Assembly: GCA_010015805.1 (NCBI GenBank)
Contig: ML978125.1
Coordinates: 682,001 to 746,000 of the forward strand
DNA length: 64,000 bases
Direction of reading: 5' to 3'
Origin: Rhizodiscina lignyota
Taxonomy: Eukaryota > Ascomycota > Dothideomycetes > Aulographales > Rhizodiscinaceae
Numbering within the stretch: position 1 is the stretch's first letter; every line of letters begins with the position of its first letter. Positions 55,374 to 64,000 of the stretch are shown piece after piece. Below the pieces are notes generated by a model. It did no database searches, was not told where the DNA came from, and worked only from the letters and a program-made list of their open reading frames with translations. Position numbers and translations under genes: made by a program.

Positions 55374-57309
55374 CTAGTGTCGCCTAACTGGGGCTCCTCT
55401 GCGCGCCATTCTGCGAGAAGGCGACTTCGAGCCCTTAGGCGGAGCATGTGGAATATTTGTCGTTAAGTCGTATATCCAGTCGGTTGGAATCACTTTCTTC
55501 TGCACTGTCGAGTTCCCTTCCCGGTATGTCGAATCCCTTGGCCCCTTTGTCTTGTATCCTGGTCCAGTCTTGACTTTGCCTGTCGCGATATCGAGGCCTT
55601 TGGTCGTGCGCTCGATCATTGCGAGAGCGATGACCGGTTGGTAGAAGGGGACCTTAAGATGTCATTAGCTTAACGACATAGTAGAATAGAGCTTGATCGA
55701 CACTCACTTCATGCCCGCTTTCAAATACCCTGAGGAAGCTGAACTTGCCAACTGACTTCACTTGCCCATGCACAACACCATCAGAGGTCGACACGTTTAC
55801 GAAGCCCGCAGACTCAAAGCCCGGAACAGCAATTTCATTGGCAACGGCATATCCGCCGATCCAGTTGCAAATGTAATCCGCGTCGCCGAAGTACATAACC
55901 ACATTGAGGTCAGCCTCAACGAGCTTTCGCATGTCATCGATGATTGAGAGGACCCGGTCGTCATCACCTGTTGTGCCAAAGGCACTGCCAACCGCAGGGC
56001 CGAAGTCTGTGTAGTTTTGATAGGCACCAATCGCTTTCTGTCGGAGCATCAGTACCATGTCTTTAATACATTTAGCACCTGTGAGACTCAAGGCTTACCT
56101 GAACTTTCTCAGTGTTGAGATAATCGAAGTAGAAATTTGGCGGGAATGGGTCGGGTGTCAATTCGCGGACATCGTACTCATCTCTGCCTAGGTATGTGTC
56201 ATATATAACCTCGACTTCGTTGTAGCAGAAGCTGTCTGAGGCGCTGCACACGTCGTCTCGACCGGTGTTGTAGCAATCGATTGTCTGATCCCAGCAATTG
56301 CCCTTGCCATACATACCGTTGTGCATGATCTCAGCTACCGTCGAATTGACCGTGACGTCGTAAGTATTGCCGGGAAATACGGTAAAGTTGTAGTAACCGG
56401 CATACTGTAGCAGTGGATCGTACCAGCCATTTCCGATTAGAACTCCCTCCATGTGGATCTCCTTCGCGCCGTATGGAAGCTCTGCATTCTGTTCCTCGAT
56501 GTACTCAGAGAATGTAGGGCCATAGTGGCCACCGTATGACTCTGTAGCAAAGACAAAGCCTTCACGCGAGTACTGCGGGAATGCGCCCATGAAGCCCTGC
56601 AGGGCTTTCCAAAGGTACGGTGCGGCGTTCGTCGTAGAGTTTGCGGTAAGCGTTATATTCGGATATGAGTATGTGCCACAACTCCAGTCTGATGCGTAAT
56701 CCGGGCATGTATTGTCTGGCAGCTGGACAATATCTCCCGAGTCGGGACTGATGTAGGCAGGTACCGGTTCACTGTACGAGAACCCGACTTGTGTAGGCTG
56801 GTCGATGAATATCATGTTGCTGACCTCACTCCAGCTGTTTGGGTTGTTGTATACATCGCCGCTGGCATTCACGTAGCATGGACCCAATTCCTGCCACAAT
56901 CCGATCATTGAACTTGATCCGGGACCGCCATTGATCCACAGGGTCAAAGGTGCTTCCTCTGGCTTTCCATTTCGCGCTTCGAAAAACCAGAAGAAGAGGT
57001 GCTGGCCATCCGCAACATCTGCGTAGCCAGAGAACGACTTTACGTGCGGGTTGAGCTCGCAGATGCCTGGTGGCACTTGCTTGTATCGCACATCGATACC
57101 AGCATAGCCAGTCTTCTTGATGAGATCTGTAGGCGGTGCCACGAATTGGGCAAGTGTCGAGGCCGCAAGGGCACTCAGAGTGAGGCAAAGAGACCTGGTT
57201 GGTACGAGACGTTAGCTAAAAGTTCGAACTTCTTTTCCAATAGCTTAATGACAGCTTGAATGTCGAGGGGACGCGAATGCTGTTAAGATTACATAGAATT
57301 TTCGCTCAT
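55374..57309 (-). CDS. Secreted serine carboxypeptidase (family S10)
   Basis: The model is 57309-57293, 57194-56099, 56037-55708 and 55652-55374, giving 573 residues. The first exon of 17 nt is tentative: it was picked because it supplies an ATG and restores phase before a hydrophobic segment (SLCLTLSALAASTLAQ) that looks like a signal peptide, reached through a GCTAAC branch and CCAG acceptor. The catalytic Ser is in ATESYGGHYGP, the Asp in YFGDADYICNWIGG and the His in ESGHEVP. The substrate-binding INGGPGSSS is near residue 95. Several NxT sites and Cys pairs fit a secreted or vacuolar enzyme that trims C-terminal residues from peptides at acid pH. The C-terminal tail is basic (RRMARRGAPVRR) and lacks a GPI signal. 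Confidence 0.9.
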
Positions 57310-58290
57310 TTTGATCTCTCAAGGCTATGGTCAACGAACAATAGCGATGTCTTCAATGCTATATGCAATTGAGGCACGCTGAGGCTATTTCTAAGGAAAG
57401 AGCCTCTGAAGCCCACCAAAGATGGAAAGGCCAATACATCTTGAACATGCTCGTTCACCAGAACTTCCCCCAGACGCAGACACAGAGTAATATCAAATTA
57501 AGACACCATACCTTGACCAATTCATCTTCGACGAGTCTCAATGGGACATCCACTGACTCCAGAAATTTTCTAGAGCTCCCCGCAGAGCTCCGTTTTGTAG
57601 CAAACAGCTATCCCCCTTGCTCGTGTGCCCATCTACCGGCTCCTACGCTATGGTATCATCGCACATAATGGACGACGATATTTCAAGGAACTCCCCGACC
57701 ATCGATGGCACGGGGCGGCCGCGCCGTCTTCCCTTGCAGACATCGTCCCAAGCTCTTAGCCTCAATAGGCATCTCCATCGCGAAAACACTGCAAGATACA
57801 CCATATCGCGTGTTTGCGGGGCGCGATGATAAGATAGCGGCGACAAGAGCGGCCGGTGCGAAGGAGCGGATTCCTGGTTGAAGGATACGGAAGGCGTTGA
57901 AACGAACTGCGGGCCTTAACTGATCTACGGCATTGTGGAAGGCGCGGAAGGCAGAGGTAAAGGTCAGGTCGCACTTGCTTGCCTGGGCCTGGGAGTTCAT
58001 GCAAAAGGTGGCAGGGAGGATGATTGACGTAGGGTTGCTGCGGAGTTTATCAAAACTTCCTGCCTGCAGCTGCTTGATGGAGGTTAGCGCGCTGCGCGGA
58101 GTGAGACGCTTAAGTTACACAAGAGTTGTATTAGTCGACGAACTCATTACTACATTCAGGACGAGAGTAAAATACAGAGACGATAGCGATATATTACCCC
58201 AGACATGCAAGAAGAGCGCCGCGGAAGGTCACCTTCGAGTCCTCTGCTCGAAGATTCCAAAACCCTACGAGCTTAGGATTCATCCGTTGA
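57310..58290. other. Intergenic, 981 bp, with a possible gene relic
   Basis: Both neighbours are on minus. A plus-strand trace of a fungal LPAELR-type protein lies at about 57550-57830 and is listed separately. A minus-strand frame at 58000-57683 has no recognisable sequence. Confidence 0.55.
57550..57830 (+). pseudogene. Possible relic of a fungal LPAELR (F-box-like) family gene
   Basis: The plus strand encodes NFLELPAELR, the opening of a very common fungal family of short unknown proteins, followed in another frame by LPLQTSSQALS..LHRENTARY, which resembles the later (L)LQTCRQI..E....ENTF block of that family. The frame changes between them, so if the match is real the gene is broken by at least one frameshift. 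Short motif similarity alone could mislead. Confidence 0.3.
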
Positions 58291-60299
58291 TTACAGATTA
58301 TCACGACTCGTCCGAAATTCCTGCAATAATTTGTTCAGGTCTCCACGATTCTTTCGCCTCCATATCGCAACTTCCCCAGACGTTACCTTTGCGCCTCGTG
58401 TCAACAATGTCCGAATCACTCTGGCGTACTTGCTCGGGATCTCCCTGGATACACCCTCATGGTGCTCCGCCCAATACCCAGACAGGGCCTCAAACAGCGG
58501 GCTTTGCCCGCGTTCTCCCGTTCTCCCGCTTGCGCTTGTGGTATTAACGTCGAGGTCTGGTCTTTCCTGAAGAGCGATGTCCAGGACTTCTGCATATCCC
58601 CAGAAAGAGAGCGTCTGCACCAAATTGCCGAAATGTCCGAATGCCTTGTCCATTAATGCGCCATGCCTTAAGAGAAGCCGGAAAACTTCTGCGTTGTTGG
58701 AACTGGCAGCGGCCATCAAAGCACATTTGCCTCCCAAACCGAAACCAGACAACTCAACTCTGTTGACATTTGCTCCATGTTCGAGGAGGAGGCTGATCAT
58801 AGCCGAATGTCCCCTGATAATCGCGTGCTTAAGAGGACTGTCGTAATCAGAGCCGGAGTGATTAACATTGGCCCCGGCGCGAAGTAAAACTTTAGCAGCC
58901 TTAATAGAGTTCTTTTCCACAGTCTTCTGTAGAACACGATCCAGCTTTCCAGAAAACTTGCCAAGGTCAGCTCCGACTTCAAGAAGGTATACGGCGGCAT
59001 CGAGCTGATCCCTTCTAATGGCAACATCCAACGGTCTCTCACGAGCAGTTTCTCCATTTATCCTAGCTCCTGACTCTAATAATGTCTGAATGACCGCAAC
59101 GCGATTGTGTGCTGCCGCAACTACAAGTGTCGTGCTGTTCGGCTCTCCCACCATGGATTGCGAATAGCTAGCTTCTACGTCTGCTCCATTCTTTATCAAC
59201 ATTTCCACTGTTTCGGCTTCACCGGCGGCGGCGGCAGCTTTCAAAGGATTCGTCTTGGAATAGTAAAAGCTAGAGCCATTGATGTCGGCACCAGACTCAA
59301 TCATGGAAGCGACGATGCTCAGCTGACCTTGATGAGCTGCAGTCTCGAAAGCACGGTTCGTATAATTTTGCATGTAGCTCATCTTGAATTCTCGGCTCGC
59401 TCAAGGAGTAACCCCAAAGCACTCACCCGACCCAGTCTAATAGCCAACATTATTAACGTCCAGTCACAAGCAATGTTCATGTTCAAGCATCGTTGCAGAA
59501 GATCAAGGCGGTCCTCTTCGACCGCAAGTTGTATGGCGCATGTTTCCAACTGAGAGCAAAGACCCCGGCATAAGCTCCGTATAAGGTAGTCACTGTAGTC
59601 CTCCCCGAGAGAAGGAAAGGGTAAGTCGGGAGCCAAATGCTCTTGGACGATTTTCAGAATTGCTTCCGGACTGTAAATTGGTTCCATCTTCCCAGTCCGG
59701 TAATTCTTTTCTTGTTGAGAGTAGCATCCGCACCGATCCTTGCCGGTCTTGAAAGGAGTCTGTTCCGCTGTTGCTTCGTCTGTTGCTGGTTTTTCATGTA
59801 TCTCTTCACTGTAAAGGTACTGCTCGAGTTCAGATAGGTCCTCCAACTGGATTTTCTCGCCGGTGACTTTGGATTGTTGCGTCCGGATGTTCTCATTTTG
59901 GTCATCCGCCCGGCACGTCTTCTTCGTAAGCTCCCGAGGCTGCGAGACTCCCTGAGGCTGCGATGAGATCTCCAGAGGGTGCGATGAGACCTCTTGAGGT
60001 TGCGATGGGACTTCTTGCGATGGGATATCCTGTGATGTGACTTCCTGCGATGAGGCTTCCTGAGATTGCAATGCGACCTCTTGGGGCTGTGATGGAACAC
60101 TGCCTTTCCAACACGTGTCCTTCGTCTCTTTCTTAGACCGCAACCCAACGAGACAAGTAGTGATCTGTGGTATAGTTTTGAATAAGGCCAACTGTGATGG
60201 CTCCAAGCCAGCTCGGTGCTGTATGCACAGTGTGATTGCGACGCCACCAAAAGCACCGAGAAAGAACTTTGACCACCCAGAGGAAAAGAGATCTGCCAT
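58291..60299 (-). CDS. Ankyrin-repeat protein with N-terminal membrane segment and SQ-rich linker
   Basis: The model is 60299-59427 joined to 59382-58291, giving 654 residues. The 44-nt intron has a strong GTGAGT donor and a TTCAAG acceptor, phase 0. Read unspliced, the first frame would stop exactly on the ATG of the second (ATGA). Residues about 11-28 (FFLGAFGGVAITLCIQH) are a weak membrane segment. Residues about 60-110 carry imperfect repeats of S-Q-P-Q-E-V type. A folded region from about 170 leads into 8 or so ankyrin repeats (about 275-620), several close to consensus (ADINGSSFYY, TPLKAAAAAGE-like). No enzymatic domain is seen. It is probably a membrane-tethered scaffold, and nothing links it to the NLR except both having ankyrins. 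Confidence 0.78.
59940..60095. repeat. Imperfect 15-30 bp tandem repeats coding for SQ.QEV units
   Basis: About ten repeats of a GAxGTxTCxTC-like unit (minus-strand sense) occur inside the ankyrin gene, encoding alternating Ser-Gln and Gln-Glu-Val. Length differences are multiples of three. Confidence 0.7.
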
Positions 60300-60857
60300 G
60301 GCAATAGCTGTGCAGCCGGATTTAGTCCCGTAACTGAAAGATCGAAAGAATATACAGCAAAATAAAATTGAAGCAGCTGAGAAGTTGCAGGAGGACCACA
60401 AAAGTAGAACTACAAGGCTGCTCGTATAAAGAAGTTGTGACGAGCTTCACGTTTCATATGCTGGCAGTGGCTTGCTGTGCCGCACCCTTTTTTCTCCACC
60501 ACGACCCTCGTCGGCGACCGTAAAATTCTCAGTGCAGGATACATAATTAAATCGGCTGATACCGAGCTCTATTTTCGCAGTTAATTGTCTGATTTGCAGA
60601 TTGCATGGTGTTCTTCTCAATGCGAGCTGCGAGGGAGTCGAAATTCAGGAAAATACCTAGGTGGCTCGTCTTGAATGTCTTCAAAAGTGGCACCATATGC
60701 GCTATCGTAACAAATGCTCGTGGACGGAAAACGCTCTGATATTCTCCGGAACAATGCAACTCGCTTACTCTAGGCAGCTCCAGATCATCATCTTCCCTGG
60801 TCTCGTGGTATCATGAAGCAGAGGAAAGAAGGTATAATCCCAGATCGTATCAACAGC
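60300..60857. other. Intergenic, 558 bp
   Basis: It lies between the ankyrin gene start and the Get3 stop, both minus. Nothing recognisable except presumed promoter and 3' sequence. Confidence 0.6.
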
Positions 60858-61949
60858 TCACTCTGGTGGTATGTACGGAGTCACCAGCATTTCAGAGAAC
60901 TTTTCCAGCTTCTCTTTCCCCCTAACCTCCTCCACCAACAGTGGCATCTTGACCACATTGAAATCCTCGTACAGCTCGCTGATCTGCTCGAGATATTTCT
61001 TCTGCATCTTCCGACGCGCATTACACTGCTCACATGGATTGGTTTTCGAGGGGAAGAGCAGCTGGTTCACCACGATGGAATGTGTGTCGATTTCATAGTT
61101 GGACAGTTCCTGGATCATGCGCTCGGTTTCGTAAAGGGATAGGAACTCTGCTATGCAGACGCACACGAAGGTGGTCTTGTCCGCATCCTTGAATTGTCCG
61201 TTGACCTCCGCAATCGTCTCGCGCAGCGACTCCATTTTCGCAATGATGTCGTCGAGTTGTTGTCCGCCTGGTAGACCACCACGAGCGCCGATCAAGGAAT
61301 TCAGCATCGGCCCGAACTGAGTCGATAATTGAGAAAGCTTTGAAAGAGCTTTCTCCATTACCGTAGGAAATTGGAGGAATCGAAGGGTGTGACCGGTGGG
61401 TGCTGTATCGAAGATGATGACCTCGTAATCCAGCGATTTGACCTGCTTCAAGACTTCGGCGAACGACATGGCCTCGTCCACGCCGGGGATCTATCCAGAA
61501 AGCGCGTTAGACATATTATCATTCAGATGCTGGAAGTGGCTTCTTACGCTGAATGCTAAATCCTGCATCATACTTCCCATGCCACCCAACTGATTCATTT
61601 GATTCATGGCGTCGTCCACGCCCTCTCCTCCGGCAGCTAGTAGATCTTGTATGCTTCCATTTGGATCTATCTCCATCGCACTGAGGTTCGTGAAGCCTTC
61701 CACCAGCCGCGCATCCTTTCCGAACTTCTGGTTGAAGGCGTCGCTAAGGTTGTGCGCCGGGTCGGTGGATATTAGGAGGACGGATTTGCGGTGCTTTGCG
61801 AGCTGTATAGCGAGCGAACATGAAGTCGTGGTCTTGCCCACGCCACCTTTGCCGCCAACAAAAATCCATCGGAGTGTCTTCTGGTCGAGGACGGACTGGA
61901 GAGTGGGCTCCATGGCGTCGTCGCCATCAACTGCCATTGCGGCACTCAT
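60858..61949 (-). CDS. get3: Get3/ASNA1 ATPase for tail-anchored protein targeting
   Basis: The model is 61949-61548 joined to 61490-60858, giving 344 residues, the usual length. The deviant P-loop [10 protein letters not shown], the switch I region [10 protein letters not shown] and switch [14 protein letters not shown] are complete. The zinc site NPCEQC holds the dimer. The Met-rich stretch ([14 protein letters not shown]) belongs to the hydrophobic groove that binds tail-anchor helices. Cytosolic Get3 takes tail-anchored proteins from Sgt2-Get4/5 and delivers them to Get1/2 at the ER. The start at MSAAMAVDG was taken as the first ATG. It faces the CDK-like kinase across 299 bp. Confidence 0.95.
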
Positions 61950-62248
61950 GATTCCGCGCTTAAATGCCGACAGCAAAGAGAGAACACTGTCCAGACGGGG
62001 AATTAGAGAAGTCTTTCAAAAAGACAGAGTGATTGGTATGCCGAGGGAAAGGAGGATGCAGAGTGGTATGGAAATTGGCCACGATTTAAGCTCTCTTGTA
62101 ACCGATCGTCATAGACTTGGCCCGTGCTCTGCTCTATATCGGAGCTGCAGCCTGCAGAAAGCTCCAGAACATGCAATCGCATTTCACCCCACATACGAAA
62201 TTCTCAAATGGGATTTTTCGTCAGTGCCATCACAGTGAGCGATGTACG
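61950..62248. promoter_or_regulatory. Divergent intergenic region between Get3 and the CDK-like kinase
   Basis: These 299 bp must hold both promoters. No repeats or recognisable sites seen. Confidence 0.5.
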
Positions 62249-63460
62249 ATGACTTCATCTGAAGATTCGGCATCGACTTCAGTCTCCGAGGAAGAGCGAC
62301 TGGAGCTCTCTCTGAAAAATAGGCTTCGTAGGTTCGAAACGCTCATATACAGCAATATCACGCGTTAATTTACCACCGGACGCGTTTATAACAGGCAACT
62401 TGGCTGACATTTCTCGATATGAAATGGAAGATATTTTGGGAGAGGGCAGTAAGTCGCGTTCAATTCATCCTTCTTACCACATGGCTAACTAGGACTCTAA
62501 GCATACGGAGCAGTCTTTCGCGCTGTATCTCACGAGAGTAGAACAGTCGTCGCCTTGAAACAGATGCGTATCGCAGAAGCTCCACAGCAAGATGATACGA
62601 GCACAGCTCTTCGGGAACTCTCGATCCTCCGGACCATGAAACACGAGAACATAGTTAAAGTCACTGAGGTTGCTGCAAGTCCCAAAGAGCCAGAAGATAT
62701 TTACATGGTTATGGAATACTGCGAGAAGGACTTGGCTAGTCTCGTTGACGATGACGGAGTCTCATTTGATCTAGGGCAGGTCAAATGTATTGCACGCCAG
62801 CTCCTCCAGGGCATCGAATATCTGCATAGCAACAATATCATTCATCGAGATATCACCATGCAAAACCTCCTGCTTACAGCTGACGGTACGCTGAAAATTG
62901 GTGATTTTGGAACGGCTTGCGAGTTTTCGGGACGGCCGATGACGCCTAGACCAACGACGATTTGGTATCGAGCACCAGAACTGCTACTTTATACGGAGAA
63001 TTACGATCCATCAGTCGATACTTGGTCCGCCGGGCTCGTGATCGGAGAGATAATACTTGGGAGATCAGTTGTCGAAGGCGAATCAGACCTGGATCTCTTG
63101 ATAGAATGCGTCAAACTGTTGGGTACTCCTTCGTTGGATGATCTTGACGCATTAGAGCACATGGGGTGTCCGGAATTACGTCGCTGGAAGGACAGTTATC
63201 TCGCAAAAGGACAGCAAGATGACACGGAACGTCGACTCACAGAGAAGTCCAGTGACCTTACAGTGAAGTTCTTGCAGTGTTGCTGGCGCTGGAACCCGAG
63301 CTCCCGATTAACGGCTGCTGAGGCATTGGGGGAGGGCAGAGGCAGATCTGCTGAGCTTGCACAGGCATGGTGGAATGAGAGCCCACTGTCTGCGGATAAA
63401 ACGATGCTCTTGAACATCCCAGAACCCGCAACAGGATTCCGCTCTGCTGGATACCTCTAA
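62249..63460 (+). CDS. CDK-like (CMGC) protein kinase with atypical catalytic loop
   Basis: The model is 62249-62327, 62395-62448 and 62502-63460, giving 363 residues. The first intron uses a GTAGGT donor: the nearby GTTCGA donor would put a stop in exon 2. The Gly-loop GEGTYGAV (about 41-48), the Lys in VVALKQM, the helix-C Glu in LRELSIL, DFGTA and WYRAPELLL are all present, placing it with CDK7/10/11-like CMGC kinases. The catalytic loop reads HRDITMQN where almost all Ser/Thr kinases have HRDLKxxN: Asp and Asn are kept, but the Lys that contacts the gamma-phosphate is Thr. The C-lobe is complete, with a C-terminal tail ending GYL. No PSTAIRE helix is present, so a cyclin partner is uncertain. 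Whether it is active is open. Confidence 0.88.
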
Positions 63461-64000
63461 CGGAATATGGATATCGCAGGAAAGTTGAAGAAACGCATCC
63501 AAAAAAAACAAAAAACCGCCCTGACGTCAACTTGCCGTCGCCTCTTAGCCAGCCCTCACCAGATATGGGACATTGAAGCTTGAGTTCCATGGTTGGCATG
63601 TTCCCGCCCCAATCACGAATCTCTGGCTGACATGAGTGCTTTCAACTTGGGGATCAGATCGGCAGGACGCATATACAGGCTTCTTAGAGTCAAGCGCCGA
63701 CGCATATAAGAATGATTACGGCCGGTATCTTTATTGGGTATAAGGTAGATGCCAGATGAAATCATTCTTAAGGCCTGGCTAGGGTGCTGGATCAATGTCC
63801 TAAGTAGGTAAAATGCGAAATTTAGAAGTTCACAAAGTATCGCACGTATGAATCTGCTTCAAGTGCAATCTGTATATGTATTGGCAGGCCAATCAAGACC
63901 TGCAGCTTCAAACAAGTTTCAAGAGCCTCAACGACTGCAGGGGGCCGCGTTCAAGATGGGCTTCGAAACGGGCCGAGAGCAGGCACAGAAGCTTAAAGCT
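63461..64000. other. Right-edge region, possible start of another gene
   Basis: Most of these 540 bp look intergenic. There is a poly-A-like run near 63505. The last 150 bp on plus are listed as a weak partial ORF. Confidence 0.5.
63848..64000 (+). CDS. Possible 5' part of a gene cut by the right edge
   Basis: A frame from an ATG at 63848 stays open for 51 codons to the edge. Its last 20 or so residues (FKMGFETGREQAQKLKA) have a charged, helical, protein-like look unlike the intergenic frames elsewhere. No family is recognised and the true start could be in an upstream exon or absent. Confidence 0.25.
   Translation, partial: MNLLQVQSVYVLAGQSRPAASNKFQEPQRLQGAAFKMGFETGREQAQKLKA

Noticed and set aside
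59379-59382. Two overlapping ankyrin ORFs (ATGA) as a translationally coupled pair
   Set aside because: A 44-nt intron with a strong GTGAGT donor joins them in phase into one ankyrin protein, which is the simpler model in a fungus.
1-64000. Secondary-metabolite or other biosynthetic gene cluster
   Set aside because: There is no PKS, NRPS, terpene synthase or related core enzyme, and the regulator and transporters sit among unrelated housekeeping genes.
1-64000. tRNA, rRNA and CRISPR
   Set aside because: I scanned for T-loop GTTCGAATC-type blocks with matching stems, rRNA-like stretches and regular repeat-spacer arrays and found none convincing.

Overview
The window is nuclear DNA of a filamentous ascomycete (Pezizomycotina). 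A Dothideomycete-like fungus is my best guess, but that is inference from gene style only. The signs are compact genes mostly split by short introns of about 45-100 nt with GTRNGT donors and CTRAC-type branch points, secreted carbohydrate-active enzymes with signal peptides, a Zn2Cys6 regulator, a NACHT-ankyrin receptor, and one gene per transcription unit. I found 27 protein genes with useful support, most rebuilt as spliced models whose exon phases add up. One of them is cut by the left edge, and a further weak partial ORF runs off the right edge. I saw no tRNA, rRNA, CRISPR array, transposase or virus-like element.

Layout. 1-6.3 kb: a secreted TAP-family peptidase running off the left edge, then a five-exon NACHT-ankyrin NLR. 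7.4-12.3 kb: a Ser/Thr-rich single-pass wall-sensor-like protein, a 2.1 kb empty stretch, and a conserved-looking orphan. 13.1-15.1 kb: Ntr2 (spliceosome disassembly) and SmG (snRNP core), head to head over 229 bp. 16.4-24.5 kb: a GH43-CBM35 galactanase-like enzyme, Tam41 (mitochondrial CDP-DAG synthase), a two-BIR Bir1/survivin protein and His5. 24.7-31.4 kb: a secreted large-subunit catalase, bleomycin hydrolase and a UBE2G1-type E2. 32.2-36.4 kb: four minus-strand genes of unknown role, the largest with a degenerate vWA-like domain and a GC-AG intron. 36.4-40.6 kb: a 4.2 kb gene-poor gap. 40.6-55.1 kb: an MFS transporter, a Ppr1-like Zn2Cys6 regulator, a JmjC oxygenase, a secreted GH29 alpha-fucosidase and a second MFS transporter. 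55.4-63.5 kb: a serine carboxypeptidase, a membrane-anchored ankyrin protein, Get3 and a CDK-like kinase with an unusual catalytic loop.

Most genes are ordinary housekeeping or secretion genes with no pathway cluster. The functional pairings I would point to are the divergent splicing pair Ntr2/SmG and the scattered secreted hydrolases (GH43, GH29, S10 carboxypeptidase, TAP peptidase, catalase), which fit a saprobic or plant-associated life. The less explained material is the NLR, the second ankyrin gene, the 32-36 kb block of unknown genes, and several short diverged repeats in intergenic DNA (12.4-13.1, 15.3-15.7 and 31.96-32.1 kb).
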